NCBI GenBank assembly: GCA_014529385.2
Contig: CM043947.1
Location: forward strand, 128,888,391 to 128,952,390
Length of the DNA stretch: 64,000 nt
Reading direction: 5' to 3'
Source: Adiantum capillus-veneris
Lineage: Eukaryota; Streptophyta; Polypodiopsida; Polypodiales; Pteridaceae
This document shows positions 45,742 through 57,337 of this stretch, piece by piece. Position numbers and translations under genes: made by a program. Within the stretch, counting starts at the first letter, position 1. Every line of letters starts with the position of its first letter. The notes under the pieces were generated by a model, which was not told the origin of the DNA, searched no databases, and saw nothing but the letters and a program-made list of their open reading frames with translations.

Positions 45742-46389
45742 AAAACATACAAGTGGGTCCCTAAAGCCTCTGTAGTGAGCATGGTTGATGCAAAAAAACG
45801 GAAACCTCGTAAGAACCGTCCCACTCACTCCAAGAAATGTAAAGAAACGTTGCGTTGGATTCCTAAACGACTATTGGAAGCCCAAGGATACTATGAAGGA
45901 AATGATCAAATCTGGGTGCCCAAACGTAAAGTGTACTCTTACCTGTCACGTGGCCCATGTAAACCCAATCCTGTGGCTCCAAAACAAATTGAAAATCGCG
46001 GAAAGGAAAAAATAATGGAATGTTACACACCCGATCTAGAGCTAGTTTGGGTACCAATGAAAGAACGATTTGTTCCACCTAGCTCAGGAATAGGGAAATC
46101 AAATGAAGCTTCTTGCTCTTCATGTAGTTCCTATACGCAAATAGAAGCTTCGACACAACCTCCACCTACCACTATACATATCCATACAAGCACGAAAGAG
46201 TTTGCACCTCCCGGGGTAAGTTCACCACCTACAACAACGTTGCAAATAAAATCATGGGAGAGTACCTTACCACCCTTGCAACTAGACGAAACGCATAGGG
46301 CGGTCGAAAACTATTGGTTAAAACCTTCACCCATAACAACTTGGAACAATTGGTTTCAAAAGGTGACGACCTCATTCCAAAAGGTATGA
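45742..46389 (+). pseudogene. Element D C-terminal tail with W-[VI]-P motif repeats
   Basis: In frame with the domain above. Four related motifs recur: YKWVPKAS (Trp codon 45754), LRWIPKRL (45856), QIWVPKRK (45913) and LVWVPMKE (46048), spaced 34, 19 and 45 residues apart. Basic words lie between (KRKPRKNRPTHSKKCKE). The end is Ser/Thr/Pro-rich, with two repeats near the C-terminus (WNNWFQKVTTSFQKV), ending at TGA 46387-46389, 8 bp before the polypurine tract. The role is unknown; a basic, Trp-containing repeat could bind nucleic acid or protein, which is only a guess. Confidence 0.6.
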
Positions 46390-46396
46390 TCTACCC

Positions 46397-46410
46397 AAGG
46401 AAGGGGGGAG
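46397..46410 (+). promoter_or_regulatory. Element D polypurine tract
   Basis: AAGGAAGGGGGGAG directly precedes TGTTTGCTAACATC, the LTR start. Confidence 0.8.
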
Positions 46411-46669
46411 TGTTTGCTAACATCAATCATTCACTCGCTCCCCTCTCAACCTTCCTCCCTGACCTCTCAATTCCAATCTTAGGGAATGTATATATATAGC
46501 CTTATACTCACAAAAAACAAAAATAGTAAAGAGCAAGAGCGACTAGCAACGAGAGAGCACCCTATCAGATCTTACATATAAGTCCAAATTCACCGTGTCA
46601 ATTCAAGCAACACACAAAAACAACTCTTATGTTTTAAAGGCCTAACCAAATCTATCTGTCTTGTCAGAA
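46411..46669 (+). repeat. Element D 3' LTR start (right end undetermined)
   Basis: TGTTTGCTAACA follows the polypurine tract, and TATATATAG (46491-46499) sits ~80 bp inside. The LTR may be short (ending near the AACACA-rich stretch around 46615) or long, including the ORF at 46670 and beyond. Without a second LTR the end cannot be fixed; the extent given is a minimum. Confidence 0.55.
46488..46499 (+). promoter_or_regulatory. TATA box in element D LTR
   Basis: GTATATATATAG, ~80 bp into the LTR, is a good plant TATA box. It would drive transcription toward the ORF at 46670. Confidence 0.55.
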
Positions 46670-47092
46670 ATGGCTACTTCACCAGAGGCATGCACTTCTA
46701 TTTTTGATGAAAGGTACCCTTTGTCTTTTCCTCAAGTGTTCTACGTATGCTACCCTATACTTTCTTGCGAATGGGATTTGATAGAGAGCCTTGCATGTGA
46801 GAGAAAATTTGAGGAGTTAGAATGGCTGATACGTCTATGGCTAACTAGTGATCCCTACCCAGTAGCGAATGTGTCTCCAATGGCACATGCTTATTCTTTT
46901 GCACAAGATGAGTATCCACGCATCGCGAGGTTCTTGATTAGCATGCTTGCACAAGAGGATGATGAAGAGGAACTAATAGAGACCGAGGAAGACTATGGCC
47001 TCACGGACAACGATTTTACTTATCTAGATGATGAGGATAGAGGCCTAGCCTTAGGGTGGCCACCCGGTTTATATAATATCCTCTTTCCTTGA
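46670..47092 (+). CDS. Intact 140-codon ORF just downstream of the element D LTR promoter, unrecognised
   Basis: ATG at 46670 (AGAAATGGCT, good plant context), ~170 bp after the TATA box, opens 140 codons: MATSPEACTSIFDERYPLSF, then LIESLACERKFEELEWLIRL, DEYPRIARFLISMLAQED, and an acidic end (DDEEELIETEEDYGLTDNDF). It is helical and acidic (no membrane segment or knuckle), and stops at 47090-47092. It is free of stops while the rest of the element has several. It could be an LTR-borne or leader ORF of element D, or the N-terminal coding exon of a different element. I recognise no family. Confidence 0.5.
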   Translation: MATSPEACTSIFDERYPLSFPQVFYVCYPILSCEWDLIESLACERKFEELEWLIRLWLTSDPYPVANVSPMAHAYSFAQDEYPRIARFLISMLAQEDDEEELIETEEDYGLTDNDFTYLDDEDRGLALGWPPGLYNILFP

Positions 47093-48310
47093 TTCTAAAA
47101 GGGGTGACAGATAGGTAGGTTAGGGGTCTAGATTGTGTTTTGAGTTTGTTTTTTAGGAGTTTTAATTTTTCACACTGACATGCCTCCTAGAGGTATAGTG
47201 CCTGTTTTTGGATGTGTTAGGTAGGACTTATATGGATCTCCATCCACATGGCTGAGGACATCTGCTTCAACGAAATGAGCCACTCCATACCTCCAGGTGT
47301 ACTACTTTCCATGATTCATGTTGGTGGATATGTGTAATTGCTAATAATGATTTTTCATTCTTTGTTTGAGTGCAATAGTTATGATTGTTATCTGCCATTA
47401 TAGATGTATAAATTTGTCTTTGCTTAAGTTGATTGAACTCCAGTTTCATCTTATGGATGAGCTTGGAGATTAGGAGACCGTGACTTTAGGTTAACTCATT
47501 TACTTGACCACTAGGCCTAGCTAATAAAATTATCCGAGTATTTGAGACCTTAGGAATGTTTTAGGCAGAGAAAGGCTTGCTCACTTAAACAACAAAAAAC
47601 ACAGTGCGAATACCAAGGAAATGGAAGCAAAAAAAAAAAAAACAACAACATAAGTGCCACAAATGAAAAATCTTACGCTGGAAGAAAAATCCTGGCTGGA
47701 ATTGGTACTTCACTCACATGTATTGTCTATGGTACTAGAGCCCTAGAGGTTCCCAGTGTGGGCGCTTTTCCTTGAAAAGCAAAAAACCCCGGACATACAA
47801 AATAAGCACACACGTCACATGATTGTGACCCAAAGTAAAAAAGTAGTAAAAAAAAAATAAAAATAAAAAATTTAAAAGACTTCCATTGAGCTTACAGTTA
47901 ACATTTCAAGCTTTTGTTTGCAGTTGTGAGAGCGAGTTGGCTAATCAAAGCTGAAAAGCATAATTAGGGAATCTTGCATTTAGATAATCTTCTTAGTTTA
48001 GCTAGTACTAGAGTAGTTGTTTTAACCTTAGTCATAGCTAACTAATTGATAGACTCACCCATAAGCTCAAAACTCTTGATTAATTAATTTACTCAAAGTG
48101 CAATTTATTTGTCCTTAATGGCAGTTTAACATTTCATAAATCTTGCATTTACTCATTTCCACATGTACTTTACATTCCCCTCATGATTTATGGCAATATA
48201 ATTCCGCTTGCTAAAACAATGACTTTGCCTTGCAGATTCAAATCTAGATGCTCTACAACATGGACATACCAAGCTTCAACTCAATAGCTTCCGAGGACGG
48301 AATCTACATC
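47093..48310. other. Non-coding stretch between the LTR ORF and the second polypurine tract
   Basis: AT-rich with A-runs (47628-47641, 47849-47872). Intron-acceptor-like TTTGTTTGCAG (near 47925) and TGCCTTGCAG (near 48236) are visible. It may be the leader or LTR of a Tat-type element, but nothing decisive is seen. Confidence 0.45.
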
Positions 48311-48623
48311 AGGAAGGGGGGCAATGTTAACCCTCGTGGCTCACGGACACCCTATCGCCTACGACGAACACCGTAACCGCATTATTTATTTAAGTAGAGT
48401 CAGGCACCGGGCTTGTCGGTCCAATAGGGAAAGGTAGAGTGATCGCCGATGAGAGGCGCACTCTAACACGAACATGCTAGGGTTAGTTGGCTAAGCATGG
48501 GCGCCCAAGTGTGAATGGGGTGAGCTCACATAAAAGCCAATTAAACCTAAAATTGAGTCATTCTCTCATTGTGCAATAGAAGCTGCTCTTGCTCCATCTC
48601 CACCTTCTCCTTCACCATCTCCT

Positions 48624-48687
<64 letters not shown>

Positions 48688-48960
48688 TGAGAGTGTGTGT
48701 GCGATCGAGCGTTGCGGCGGCACGACAGCGCCGAGGCGGTTGAGCGCGGCGTAGCGGCGTCTCCCTCTTCTTCGCAGCGAGGAATCCACCACGAAGGCGA
48801 GCGTAGAGCGGTGATGACACACCCTTTGCTCTCTTGAGCTTGCTAGTTTAGGCTTGTTGTGTGCTTGGAGCCATTTGTGGCTCGCACACGGTGTATTGGC
48901 AAGTCCCTTGCTTCGACAGTGCGGCAAGGAGCGCACAATCACTACTCATCTTAATGAATG
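48311..48960 (+). repeat. Second polypurine tract and candidate LTR (TGTTAACCC...)
   Basis: AGGAAGGGGGGCAA (48311-48324) is followed by TGTTAACCCTCGTGG (48325 on), closely like the tract-LTR junction at 46397-46411. It implies the 3' end of another related element. Downstream come ACATAAAAG (48530 region), a CT-rich leader and a microsatellite (TG)12(GA)19 at 48624-48685. The LTR end is not identified, so the right limit here is arbitrary. Confidence 0.45.
48624..48685. repeat. (TG)n(GA)n microsatellite
   Basis: TG repeats then GA repeats without interruption. Open frames across it on both strands are artefacts. Confidence 0.95.
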
Positions 48961-49010
48961 TCCACTACCTCCTGCAACCAATTAAAATTTCTGCATTTTT
49001 TAAAAAATAA

Positions 49011-49286
49011 CCTTCCTTTTTCATTAGCAAAAAGGAGAGGCGTCACTAAGGCCTCACCCCTTTGGGGTTAGGTGGGTGACTATTGGAAAGCACCTCGGAA
49101 CCTTAAGAAATGCACATCAAGACGGACAATTTGAGTTCATCAGAGCTCACCTTCCTTTTTCATTAGCAAAAAGGAGAGGCGTCACTAAGGCCTCATCCCT
49201 TTGGGGCAGGTGGGTGACTATTGGAAAGCACCTCGGAACCTTAAGAAATGAGCATCAAGATGGACAATTTGAGTTCATCAGAGCTC
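49011..49286. repeat. Two tandem copies of a 139-bp unit
   Basis: Copy 1 at 49011-49149 and copy 2 at 49150-49286 differ by only a few bases, starting CCTTCCTTTTTCATTAGCAA and ending GTTCATCAGAGCTC. Confidence 0.95.
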
Positions 49287-49550
49287 TTTGGGCTTGGTCT
49301 CATCACACGCTCATTTCCTACTCCGCAGCTAGTACAAGTAAGTCCGCACATCCTCAACAAATTCTGTACTTTTCTTCTGTTGAAAACTCAAATCATCAAT
49401 CTCTCCATCGAGGCACAGCTATGGCAACATTGTGCTAGATCCTTTTTCTAGTGTTCAGATACTTCCAAAAGTGAAGACTCATGGAAGGAGATGCAGCTAA
49501 AGACAGAAGGTTGGCCCTCAATTCTCTTTATTCACACACACACATACGTG

Positions 49551-49656
49551 CACATATTCATACGTACGCACACATAGTGTCTAGCTTGTGTATGGCTACT
49601 TTAAGAACATGGCATATTACAATTACAAGCTCTGTCTTTATTCTGCTTGGAAGGAT
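49551..49656 (+). repeat. Long-range direct repeat, copy 1
   Basis: A 106-bp segment (CACATATTCATACGTACGCA ... CTGCTTGGAAGGAT) returns at 53085-53192 with a few differences and a 3-bp-scale indel. A (CA)n tract follows both copies. Confidence 0.85.
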
Positions 49657-49701
49657 TCACTCACACACACACACACCATTACATTGACAATATGGTCTTA
49701 G

Positions 49702-49703
<2 letters not shown>

Positions 49704-49790
<87 letters not shown>
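49704..49790. repeat. (TC)43 microsatellite
   Basis: Uninterrupted TC repeats over about 87 bp, the longest in the window. Confidence 0.97.
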
Positions 49791-49794
<4 letters not shown>

Positions 49795-52700
49795 CTCAAA
49801 CAATCTCTATGGTGGTCGCAAACACACATTCAATCATAAACACACACATGTACACCCACACAATCACACATTTTCCTTGAGTCCTGACAAAAACGAAGTT
49901 GTGTTTATTTTTGGAAGCTACTCATAGTCTCGTTTAGACACGCTTATTTTTCTAATGGGCTCATATCTTTGACTCCCCTATCACACCCTAGAGCCTCTTT
50001 TAACGAGACCTTCACATGTATATGCATCTTCCTTGGCACATATTCTCTCGTGATACTTGCATACACTTTGATTTCTCTCTCAAGCCTGTATCGGTTAAAT
50101 TGGTTATTGATGCATCAAGGACTTTGACATATACATAAGTTTTACATAAGCTTATTACTCTGCAAAAAATGTTGGAACTTTTTGAGAAGTGATTTCCATT
50201 GCACGTACCCCACCTACCTTCCCTTTGGTCCTAGTTGTCTAAGGCCTTTTTGGCACTTGGCGGATAAAAACAAGATCTCATTTGCTTCTCATGTGCACTT
50301 ATCTACACACACACCCTCCACATGACTCACAAGGTGGAACTTAAAATCGAAACTCAGTGTCTCTCCCTATCTTCATTCTGTGAAGCCTATCAAGAGCGAT
50401 TTTTGTACCTAGCTACGCATCCTTTTAGTAGCATCACATTCTGGATTGAACTATGATAGCCTTGTACATACATACACATGCGCGTTGAACTGAGCCCTTT
50501 TCTTTGACATGCACTGTCACATGCTGTTTCACACTGCTCTAGTATCCCACAGCCCCTCTAGCTCACCTGCAAGTCACGTCGGCAATTGAAACCTTAGTAA
50601 ACTTCTTTAAAAAAACACACACACACACAGAGTTACTACTAGGACAGAACATGCACTTGAATCTCTACTTGTGCATGACTTTCTAGCATTTCATACATGC
50701 ACACACATGTTTATGTCAGCATCACAATAATCTTACATCAGGGATCCCAATTTTTCTTTTCTCTCTATATCTGAAAGTCAACTAAGTGCCGTAACAAGAA
50801 CACACACACACACACACACACACATACACACATGAGGAACCTGGGATTCTCAATCAATTATCACTTGCTATTTGAAAGCTGCGGTCTTCATCTGATTATC
50901 TAGGGCATACACAAAACCTCCAAGCAAGTATTCACTGACAACACAAAATGGTACCTGGTCACGAGATCAACTCTTGTCAGAGTCTTATCAACATACAGGT
51001 AGGTGCTTATGCACCTACTTAGAATCTTGTTTTTTAATGTTTTGAGAGTGATATTGATTATAATGCCTTTGCAATAAACTTGGATCTTATGAGTTCAAAT
51101 TTTCATAAGCATTTCGACTAGTAAATCTATTCAGCAGGTACACATACACCCTAACCATTTAATACACACCTGGCGATTTATTTTGTAAGCATGTAACATT
51201 GGGCTCTTATTACATACATAGTAGGAATACATCTTCCATTGGGTTACCCCCATGGACTTGCAGCTCGACCCTCAGATCTGGTGTACATAGATTGGGTTAA
51301 TTTTGATTTTTCACTTACTAGCTTGAGGTATTATTGATCTTTTGAGCTCACTTAATTATATCGCGCGATATGCTTATGCCTCTGGTAAGGATCTTGGAAG
51401 AAGTGGTAATGATTGAATTTTTTGAAAATACAATTTGTATATAAATAGCATGCTGCCCAATTTTCTTTTTATAGGAGTTGTACACGTGGTAACAAGTAGT
51501 ATTATGACAGGGATGACATTACTCTCTTTCTCTCACACACATCACTTATAACCATATTGTCCAATATTTTTGTTATTTTTGGTTTGCTCACTTTGAGACT
51601 TGCAGGAAAAATTCTACATAAATTGACATGTTCTAGTTGGAATATGGTTTTTGGAAATGATTGTTACTACCTGGGTTGCCTACAACCAAATGTGAGACTC
51701 TTAGTGGTGATGGCATTGACTGGTTTTTTTTAACATAATGAGCAAGTACTAAGGAATGGCTGCCAAAATCTCTATACATTGATTTGCATACATAGACTAG
51801 TGTATATGTGGCTATTAACCATCTGATAAATAGATGAAAGCTGATATCTTGTATTTCAGGAAAACATGTCCATCATGTGTGACGAGGATATCGTAGCTTC
51901 ATTTCAGGTCTACCATACCCAAATTTATTAGTTGGGCACTACTTTAATTGGTGTTCAAAGCTACCAGGACCATATGCATAGCCGTAACATAGTAGATACA
52001 TGCCATAAGATACTAACCATGCAATATATACCTAATGTATACCTCATACTTTTGAGATGATTCTTCAGTGTTTTTAACTGTTAAATTGTACACTTTGGCT
52101 GGATGTAGTCTCAAACTGAGATTCGGTGGTATCTCGTAGATAAAACTTCAGTGTTTTGGGACTTTAATAGTGATATAGATGGGACTCAAGTTTCATAGAT
52201 TTGATTTAATTTTAATTGCTGCCCTATTGTTGACTCGCCAACAACAATAACTTTACATGAACTTGGTCGTGGACAGAAAGTCCTTGTACTTCTATCTTTT
52301 TATGCAGGAACTCACTTTTCATGAAGGTAAGTATATAGTGGTGAATTCACAATTGAAAAGTTCTTTTTGACGCTATAATTTACTTTGAAATTTGTCCAAA
52401 GATTGTTAAAAGAGCCTTAATCCTCAAGTGGGGGTCTCAGATGAGATGGCATTAGAGTGGACTTTTGAGAATTCAAATTTACAAAGGAGATGGTGTCCGA
52501 TTTTTTCTAGAAATAAATGATGAAAATATTATCGTAAATAAATGGCTCATTCTCTAAACATAATATTTAATCTATGTTATGTTGTTAGTTTTTGTTGTGA
52601 TTTTTGACACTCATAACAAGGGGGGGGAGTTGTTGACACTTGTCTTCCCAAGTAGTGCTAGTTCTAACAAGCTTGTGTTTCTTGGATGGGGACAGGTAAG

Positions 52701-53084
52701 AGGTTTCCTTCTTGGGATTACGATGACAAATGCAACAATAACAGATAATCACACATTGTCCATTTATTTTTATAATTGATAGCCCTCGTACATGCTTCTT
52801 TGGTAAGTTCATATAATGACAAATAACACTATATATATCAATGTCTAGTCTATATGTCAATTGTAGTCTTATCTCTGTCAATTTTAAAGACTACTTTTTA
52901 TATATTGTAGACATAGTTTTGTACTATTATATACACTTTGTGTAGTTTCTAGTCCCATTGTGTGGTTCAATAGTTTGAGAAATGAAACTATTGTTAGATA
53001 ATCATTCTTAAACACACACACACACACACACGTGTACACACACATTGCCAAAGAGTGTGTGGGATGCTTTGAGATCATGGTGCA
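49791..53084 (+). other. Microsatellite-rich stretch with a few exon-like segments; no gene proven
   Basis: Several short segments are bounded by AG before and GT after in a plant-like way: 50904-50998 (95 bp), 51860-51907 (48 bp, ENMSIMCDEDIVASFQ), 52308-52326 (19 bp, before GTAAGT), and a segment ending at 52695 before GTAAGA. The flanks are AT-rich like plant introns. (CA)n tracts occur at about 50615-50629, 50800-50829 and 53013-53044. I cannot identify a protein or join the pieces in a convincing frame, so this may be a host gene with tiny exons, a non-coding RNA gene, or chance. Confidence 0.3.
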
Positions 53085-53192
53085 CACATATTCATACGTA
53101 TACACACATAGTGTCTAGCTTGTGCCAATGGATGCTTTAAGAACATGGCATATTACAATTGCAAGTTCTATCTTTATTCTGCTTGGAAGGAT
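53085..53192 (+). repeat. Long-range direct repeat, copy 2
   Basis: Pairs with 49551-49656; followed by (AC)n at about 53192-53211. Confidence 0.85.
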
Positions 53193-53259
53193 ACACACAC
53201 ACACACACATTGCAAAGGGTGTGTGGCTTGTTTTGAGGTCATGGTGCATATAAGGGGTA

Positions 53260-53720
53260 TGAGCCTCCCGAGACCGGCCACGGGAGGGGACCCCCCACCT
53301 AGACACTGTAGCCTCACTCCACGCACTCGCGCACCGTGGGGACTCCACGCAAGGTTCCCCGGGGCACGCTATGACCCTCCGTCAGTGCGGCGGAGCCTGA
53401 GGCTACGTGGGGCTAGGGACTCGGAACGCAAGACCCGCGAAGACCCGCGAAATGCAAACGGCCGTCGACCCATGGAACGCAACCACGCCCGAGCCGGGCC
53501 CCCGTGAAGGCAACTTGACCCGAGCCGGGCCCTCGTGAGCCGGTGCCGTCCGCGCCAGGACCCCTTGAAGCAACACCTCGACCCGAGCCGGTCCCGTCCG
53601 AGCCGGGCCCTCCTGAGCCGGTGCCGTCCGCGCCAGGACCCCTTGAAAAAACACCCCGACCCGAGCCGGTCCCGTCCGAGCCGGGCCCAAAAGGTCCCCT
53701 CCCCGACGCGCCCAGATACT
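53260..53720. repeat. GC-rich island with a 78-bp minisatellite
   Basis: About 460 bp are strikingly GC- and CpG-rich inside AT-rich DNA. Two full 78-bp units start at 53536 and 53614 (TGAGCCGGTGCCGTCCGCGC at each start), with partial units before and after. The repeated CCGAGCCGG word yields open frames on both strands (Arg/Pro/Gly-rich) that are artefacts. The right edge reads GATACTGGGGCGTCACA and passes abruptly into AT-rich DNA. Confidence 0.85.
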
Positions 53721-54911
53721 GGGGCGTCACAGTGCATTGTAAATGCAATGTTTTCCAATGAAAAATTGAATCCCCTTAGCTTAAATTTTAGTTAGAACCA
53801 CTGAAATAGTAGAGTTGACACCACCAAATAGCACAAGGCTTGACGTGGTCGAGTCTTATGTAATTCAAGGGTCACAAGCCCCGCTTTTTCCTCACAAAGA
53901 AAAGAATAACAATGAGGCTTGACATGGGGGATCTACATTGGCTTGCCTATCTTGGCTTATCATATTACCTTGAAGTTGCTCCACATATTGTCTTTTGAAT
54001 TCCATATTTCATAGAGGAATTTTTCCTCTACGTAATGTCTTTGCTACTTTGGATCAAAGAAGGAGCATGCAACAAACTTTAACATATCTTAGTTGCTTTG
54101 CAGTGGAAAAGAGAAACTCTCTCCTGGAGATGTAACGAAGGCTGTGATAAGACCCGGGGATGGCAACAGCACACCCAAAAAGGGTGATTTGGTATTAGTA
54201 GTGTCTCCTATCTGGTAGCGTAATTATAAAAATCATTGCCAATTCCTCAACACTAAGTGACACCTATATTTAATGCGGGCCCAAGTAATGGGATCGTCGA
54301 TGGGGAAGTTCACGCACGAAGATCGAAAAGATTGCAGTCGTAAATATTTGCTCATAAACTAAACCTGGACACGCATTAAACTTGGACTGCTCATAAACTA
54401 AACCTGGACAGGCACTAAACCTAGACAACCTGGCCAATGCACCCCGAACTCACAATATTACAGCGTCAAAACAGTTTGGATACACTATGTGCGCGCGGGT
54501 GAGGTGGTTAGCCCATTTGACCCTAAATGCAGACTCCCAAGGTCACGAGGTCAAGTTGCACCGGTGTGCCTCGTTTTTCGTGTTGGCCAAGTTTAGTGCC
54601 CCCCATTTTTCCGACAGCGTGCCTCGTTTTTTACGTTGGTTAGGTTTAGTGTGCCTCGAGATCCCGCCTCCAACCCCGACCATTGATCCCATTACTTTGC
54701 CCAGCATTCAGTATAGGTGTTACTTAGTGTTGAGGTTGCCAATTGGTGCTGAGTGTGGCTTTGTGTTTGCTGGGTTTGTGTTTGAATACATATTATTTTT
54801 CATCACACGACAAGGACCTCTGCGGGAGTAGTATTTGAATCTACTCGACACGAGCATGGAGGTACTCCTAACATGCTATAGCTTTGCAATCCAATTACTT
54901 GTGAGATGCAA
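53721..54911. other. Spacer without a recognised gene
   Basis: A short tandem element (CTCATAAACTAAACCTGGAC) occurs at about 54352 and 54389. The 114-codon frame 54487-54831 shows no motif. Confidence 0.5.
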
Positions 54912-55104
54912 CATGTTTTGTTGGTGGAGAAAAAGAGGCACTCCACCTACACAGTCCATACCTAATGATAGCGCCACATTTCTGGTGACACTAGATTGCT
55001 TCTACACAGTCCATGTTTTGTTGGTGGACAAAAAGAGGCACTCCACCTACACAGTCCATACCTAATGATAGCGCCACATTTCTTGTGACACTAGATTGCT
55101 TCTA
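54912..55104. repeat. Two tandem copies of a ~101-bp unit
   Basis: ATGTTTTGTTGGTGGA starts copies at 54912 and 55013. A partial third piece (CTCCACCTACACCGTCCATA) lies at about 55150. Confidence 0.9.
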
Positions 55105-55509
55105 ATTGAATTCAACATTTGAACTTTTCACGTAAACTAAGTAAGACACACTCCACCTACACCGTCCATACCTAATCGACTGCTTACATACTGGATCGAT
55201 TCGCAACCCCATTAATTAATTAGATGACTAGATTCCCTTTCCCTTCGAATCTGTCAATTCAAAAGCAAAACCTTGCTTTCTTCGTCTGCACCCCGGTGTC
55301 CCCTCGCCGCCATATCTACCTTCCTCTCTCTTCGCCTGCCATATCTGCCTCTCTCCGCATTCGGCCTCACATATTGCATATCATACACCTTCTCCCTCAT
55401 GGCCTTCGGACTAGCATCTTGGCGCAAAGTGAAGCTCTACCCACTCAAACCCACCCTCAGGATGATCCCCTTGCGAACCTGCAGAGTGAGAGGCTCTGTC
55501 CGTGCACCC

Positions 55510-55510
<1 letters not shown>

Positions 55511-55580
<70 letters not shown>
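55511..55580. repeat. (GA)n microsatellite, about 70 bp
   Basis: Uninterrupted GA repeats. The three long ORFs across it (55224-55664, 55273-55851 and the minus frame) are repeat artefacts with Glu-Arg or Leu-Ser runs. Confidence 0.96.
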
Positions 55581-55581
<1 letters not shown>

Positions 55582-57337
55582 ATCCCCTTGACTACCTGTG
55601 CACTATTGCCCTCTTGTCCTGTTCGCGTCACCTGTGTCGTCCTGCCCTGTTCACACCCTGCTGAGCCCCGCCTCCACGTCAGTTTGCGCGCTTCCCACCT
55701 CTGCGATACATATCTCCCTTCGCGCTCTCTCCCTCCTCCATGTGTCGATGTCAATTTGAAAAAATTCATTTTTGCAAGCATACAAAATTGTAAGGTCTCT
55801 GACCCGATCACAAGAGCACCCTTGTACCACGAAATGAATACAATGGAATAATTTACTTTTTTTAGCAGTTTTTCAGATTCTGCCAGTGCCATGATGTTTA
55901 GAATGTTATAAAGCTTGAAAATGTGAATTAAAATAATTTTTGTGAAAATTTTCCAAAAATAGTAAGTTTTTGGTCACCCGACCCATCCAGTCTCGACCGT
56001 CTCAAAAATCTGCACCCGTACCCCAAATTTGAAAAAAATGCATTTTCGGACCCCGAGGGCTGCTAAATATGGTAGGTACTCGGGCCAGCACGGCTTAGTT
56101 AGAGCTTCGTATGGCAATTTACGGCATCAAAATCCGATTCGTATGACCCGTTTTAGCCTAGAACCAAATTTCCTAAAAATTGTCCGGGGAGGTACCGGGG
56201 GCCCGGGACTGTGTGGGAACACGTCCCAGCCCACTCCAGACCTTCTTTAGCAGCTAGGGGGCGCCCTCTTTCTTTGTGGGAGTCCTGGGAGAGTTTCCAA
56301 GCCAGTAACTAAGCCTTAGAGTCAGTTAAACTAGCCAACCTGACACTTGGTGGGCAGAGAACTGGACTTGCCATGCTTAACTGGAGAAGCTCCCAGATGC
56401 ATTTAGCAACCCAGATCGATTTTCAGCTTGTGAGAGCCTATTTAAAGACTTGCATACACACACACACACACACTTATGATCACACACACTCACACAGTGC
56501 ATACACACACACCCACACACATTGGGGAGGTGCTGCCGAATCACACACCGATTGAAGAGGAAGCTAGGAGGGAGGTGCTGCCGAATTTTCATCTCAAGAA
56601 GCTCGATTAGATCAGAAAATCGAGAAGATTACCAGCTCTTAATCACGGTAATAACAGTTTAATTAATGCAATCTGTGAATCTTTTTCTCTACCATCTAAA
56701 TTCCTTGTCTATTATGCCTATTCCTAGTCATAAATCTCTATGGCTATTCTCTAAATTCTCCTTATTCGTACTCTATTATGTAATCATCATTCCATAGCTG
56801 AATTATCAGCCATTCTTCACTCTTGATTAATGATTAGAGCATAATTATCAGAATCTTCTCTCTCTAGATAGCATAGTAATTAATCGGTAAGCTAGTATTG
56901 GTGCAGATTGAAGAGAATCATCATTGTAATCACTCACTAACACTGCAGCTTAATTGAATTCATTTTTCTTATGCATTAAGACGTAATTAAGGAGAAATTA
57001 ATCCGTCATTAAGTCTCTATGAATTGGTTTTTCCTCACACATATGCATAGGGTAAATCTGCATCATCTAATTGCTAGGAAATAGTTTATTCATACTTAAT
57101 CCGATTCTCTGGTAATCCTAATAATGAAATCCTAATTATTCTTGATCATGTAAGTCGAATAATTATCTTAGAGCCGGTTCCCATAGGATTATGTGCCATC
57201 CTTAATGATTGCTTATGAAAGAAATCTAGACTCTCATATAGGAAGGATTAATTGATGTCACTAATCTACCCATTGGACTGTTATGATGCTTGTGAACCTT
57301 AGCTCTTTCCCAAGCTAATCATTTAAAGTAGTGAGAA

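Larger units (their letters stand above)
37809..46660 (+). mobile_element. Element D: Tat-like Ty3/gypsy retrotransposon with extra C-terminal protease domain (minimum extent)
   Basis: In one orientation it gives gag with four zinc knuckles, protease, RT, RNase H, integrase, then a second retropepsin-like domain and W-P motif repeats, a polypurine tract and a 3' LTR start. The RT motif FLDGYSGYNQITIA and integrase words ATDYVTKWAEAKA and NGQAESTNKTL place it with Tat/Athila and near element A. Only two frameshifts (near 38190 and 42616) and about five in-frame stops interrupt ~8.5 kb. No 5' LTR or primer site was found on the left, so it looks 5'-truncated or its 5' LTR is too diverged. The right LTR end is not determined. 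Confidence 0.85.

Noticed and set aside
48547-48942. 131-codon minus-strand ORF
   Set aside because: Its core is the (TG)n(GA)n microsatellite; no promoter or motif.
53369-53795. Several long ORFs on both strands
   Set aside because: The GC-rich 78-bp minisatellite has few stops in any frame, so these are composition artefacts.
55224-55851. Two long overlapping plus-strand ORFs and a 151-codon minus ORF
   Set aside because: All cross (GA)n, which is open in every frame; no consistent protein outside it.
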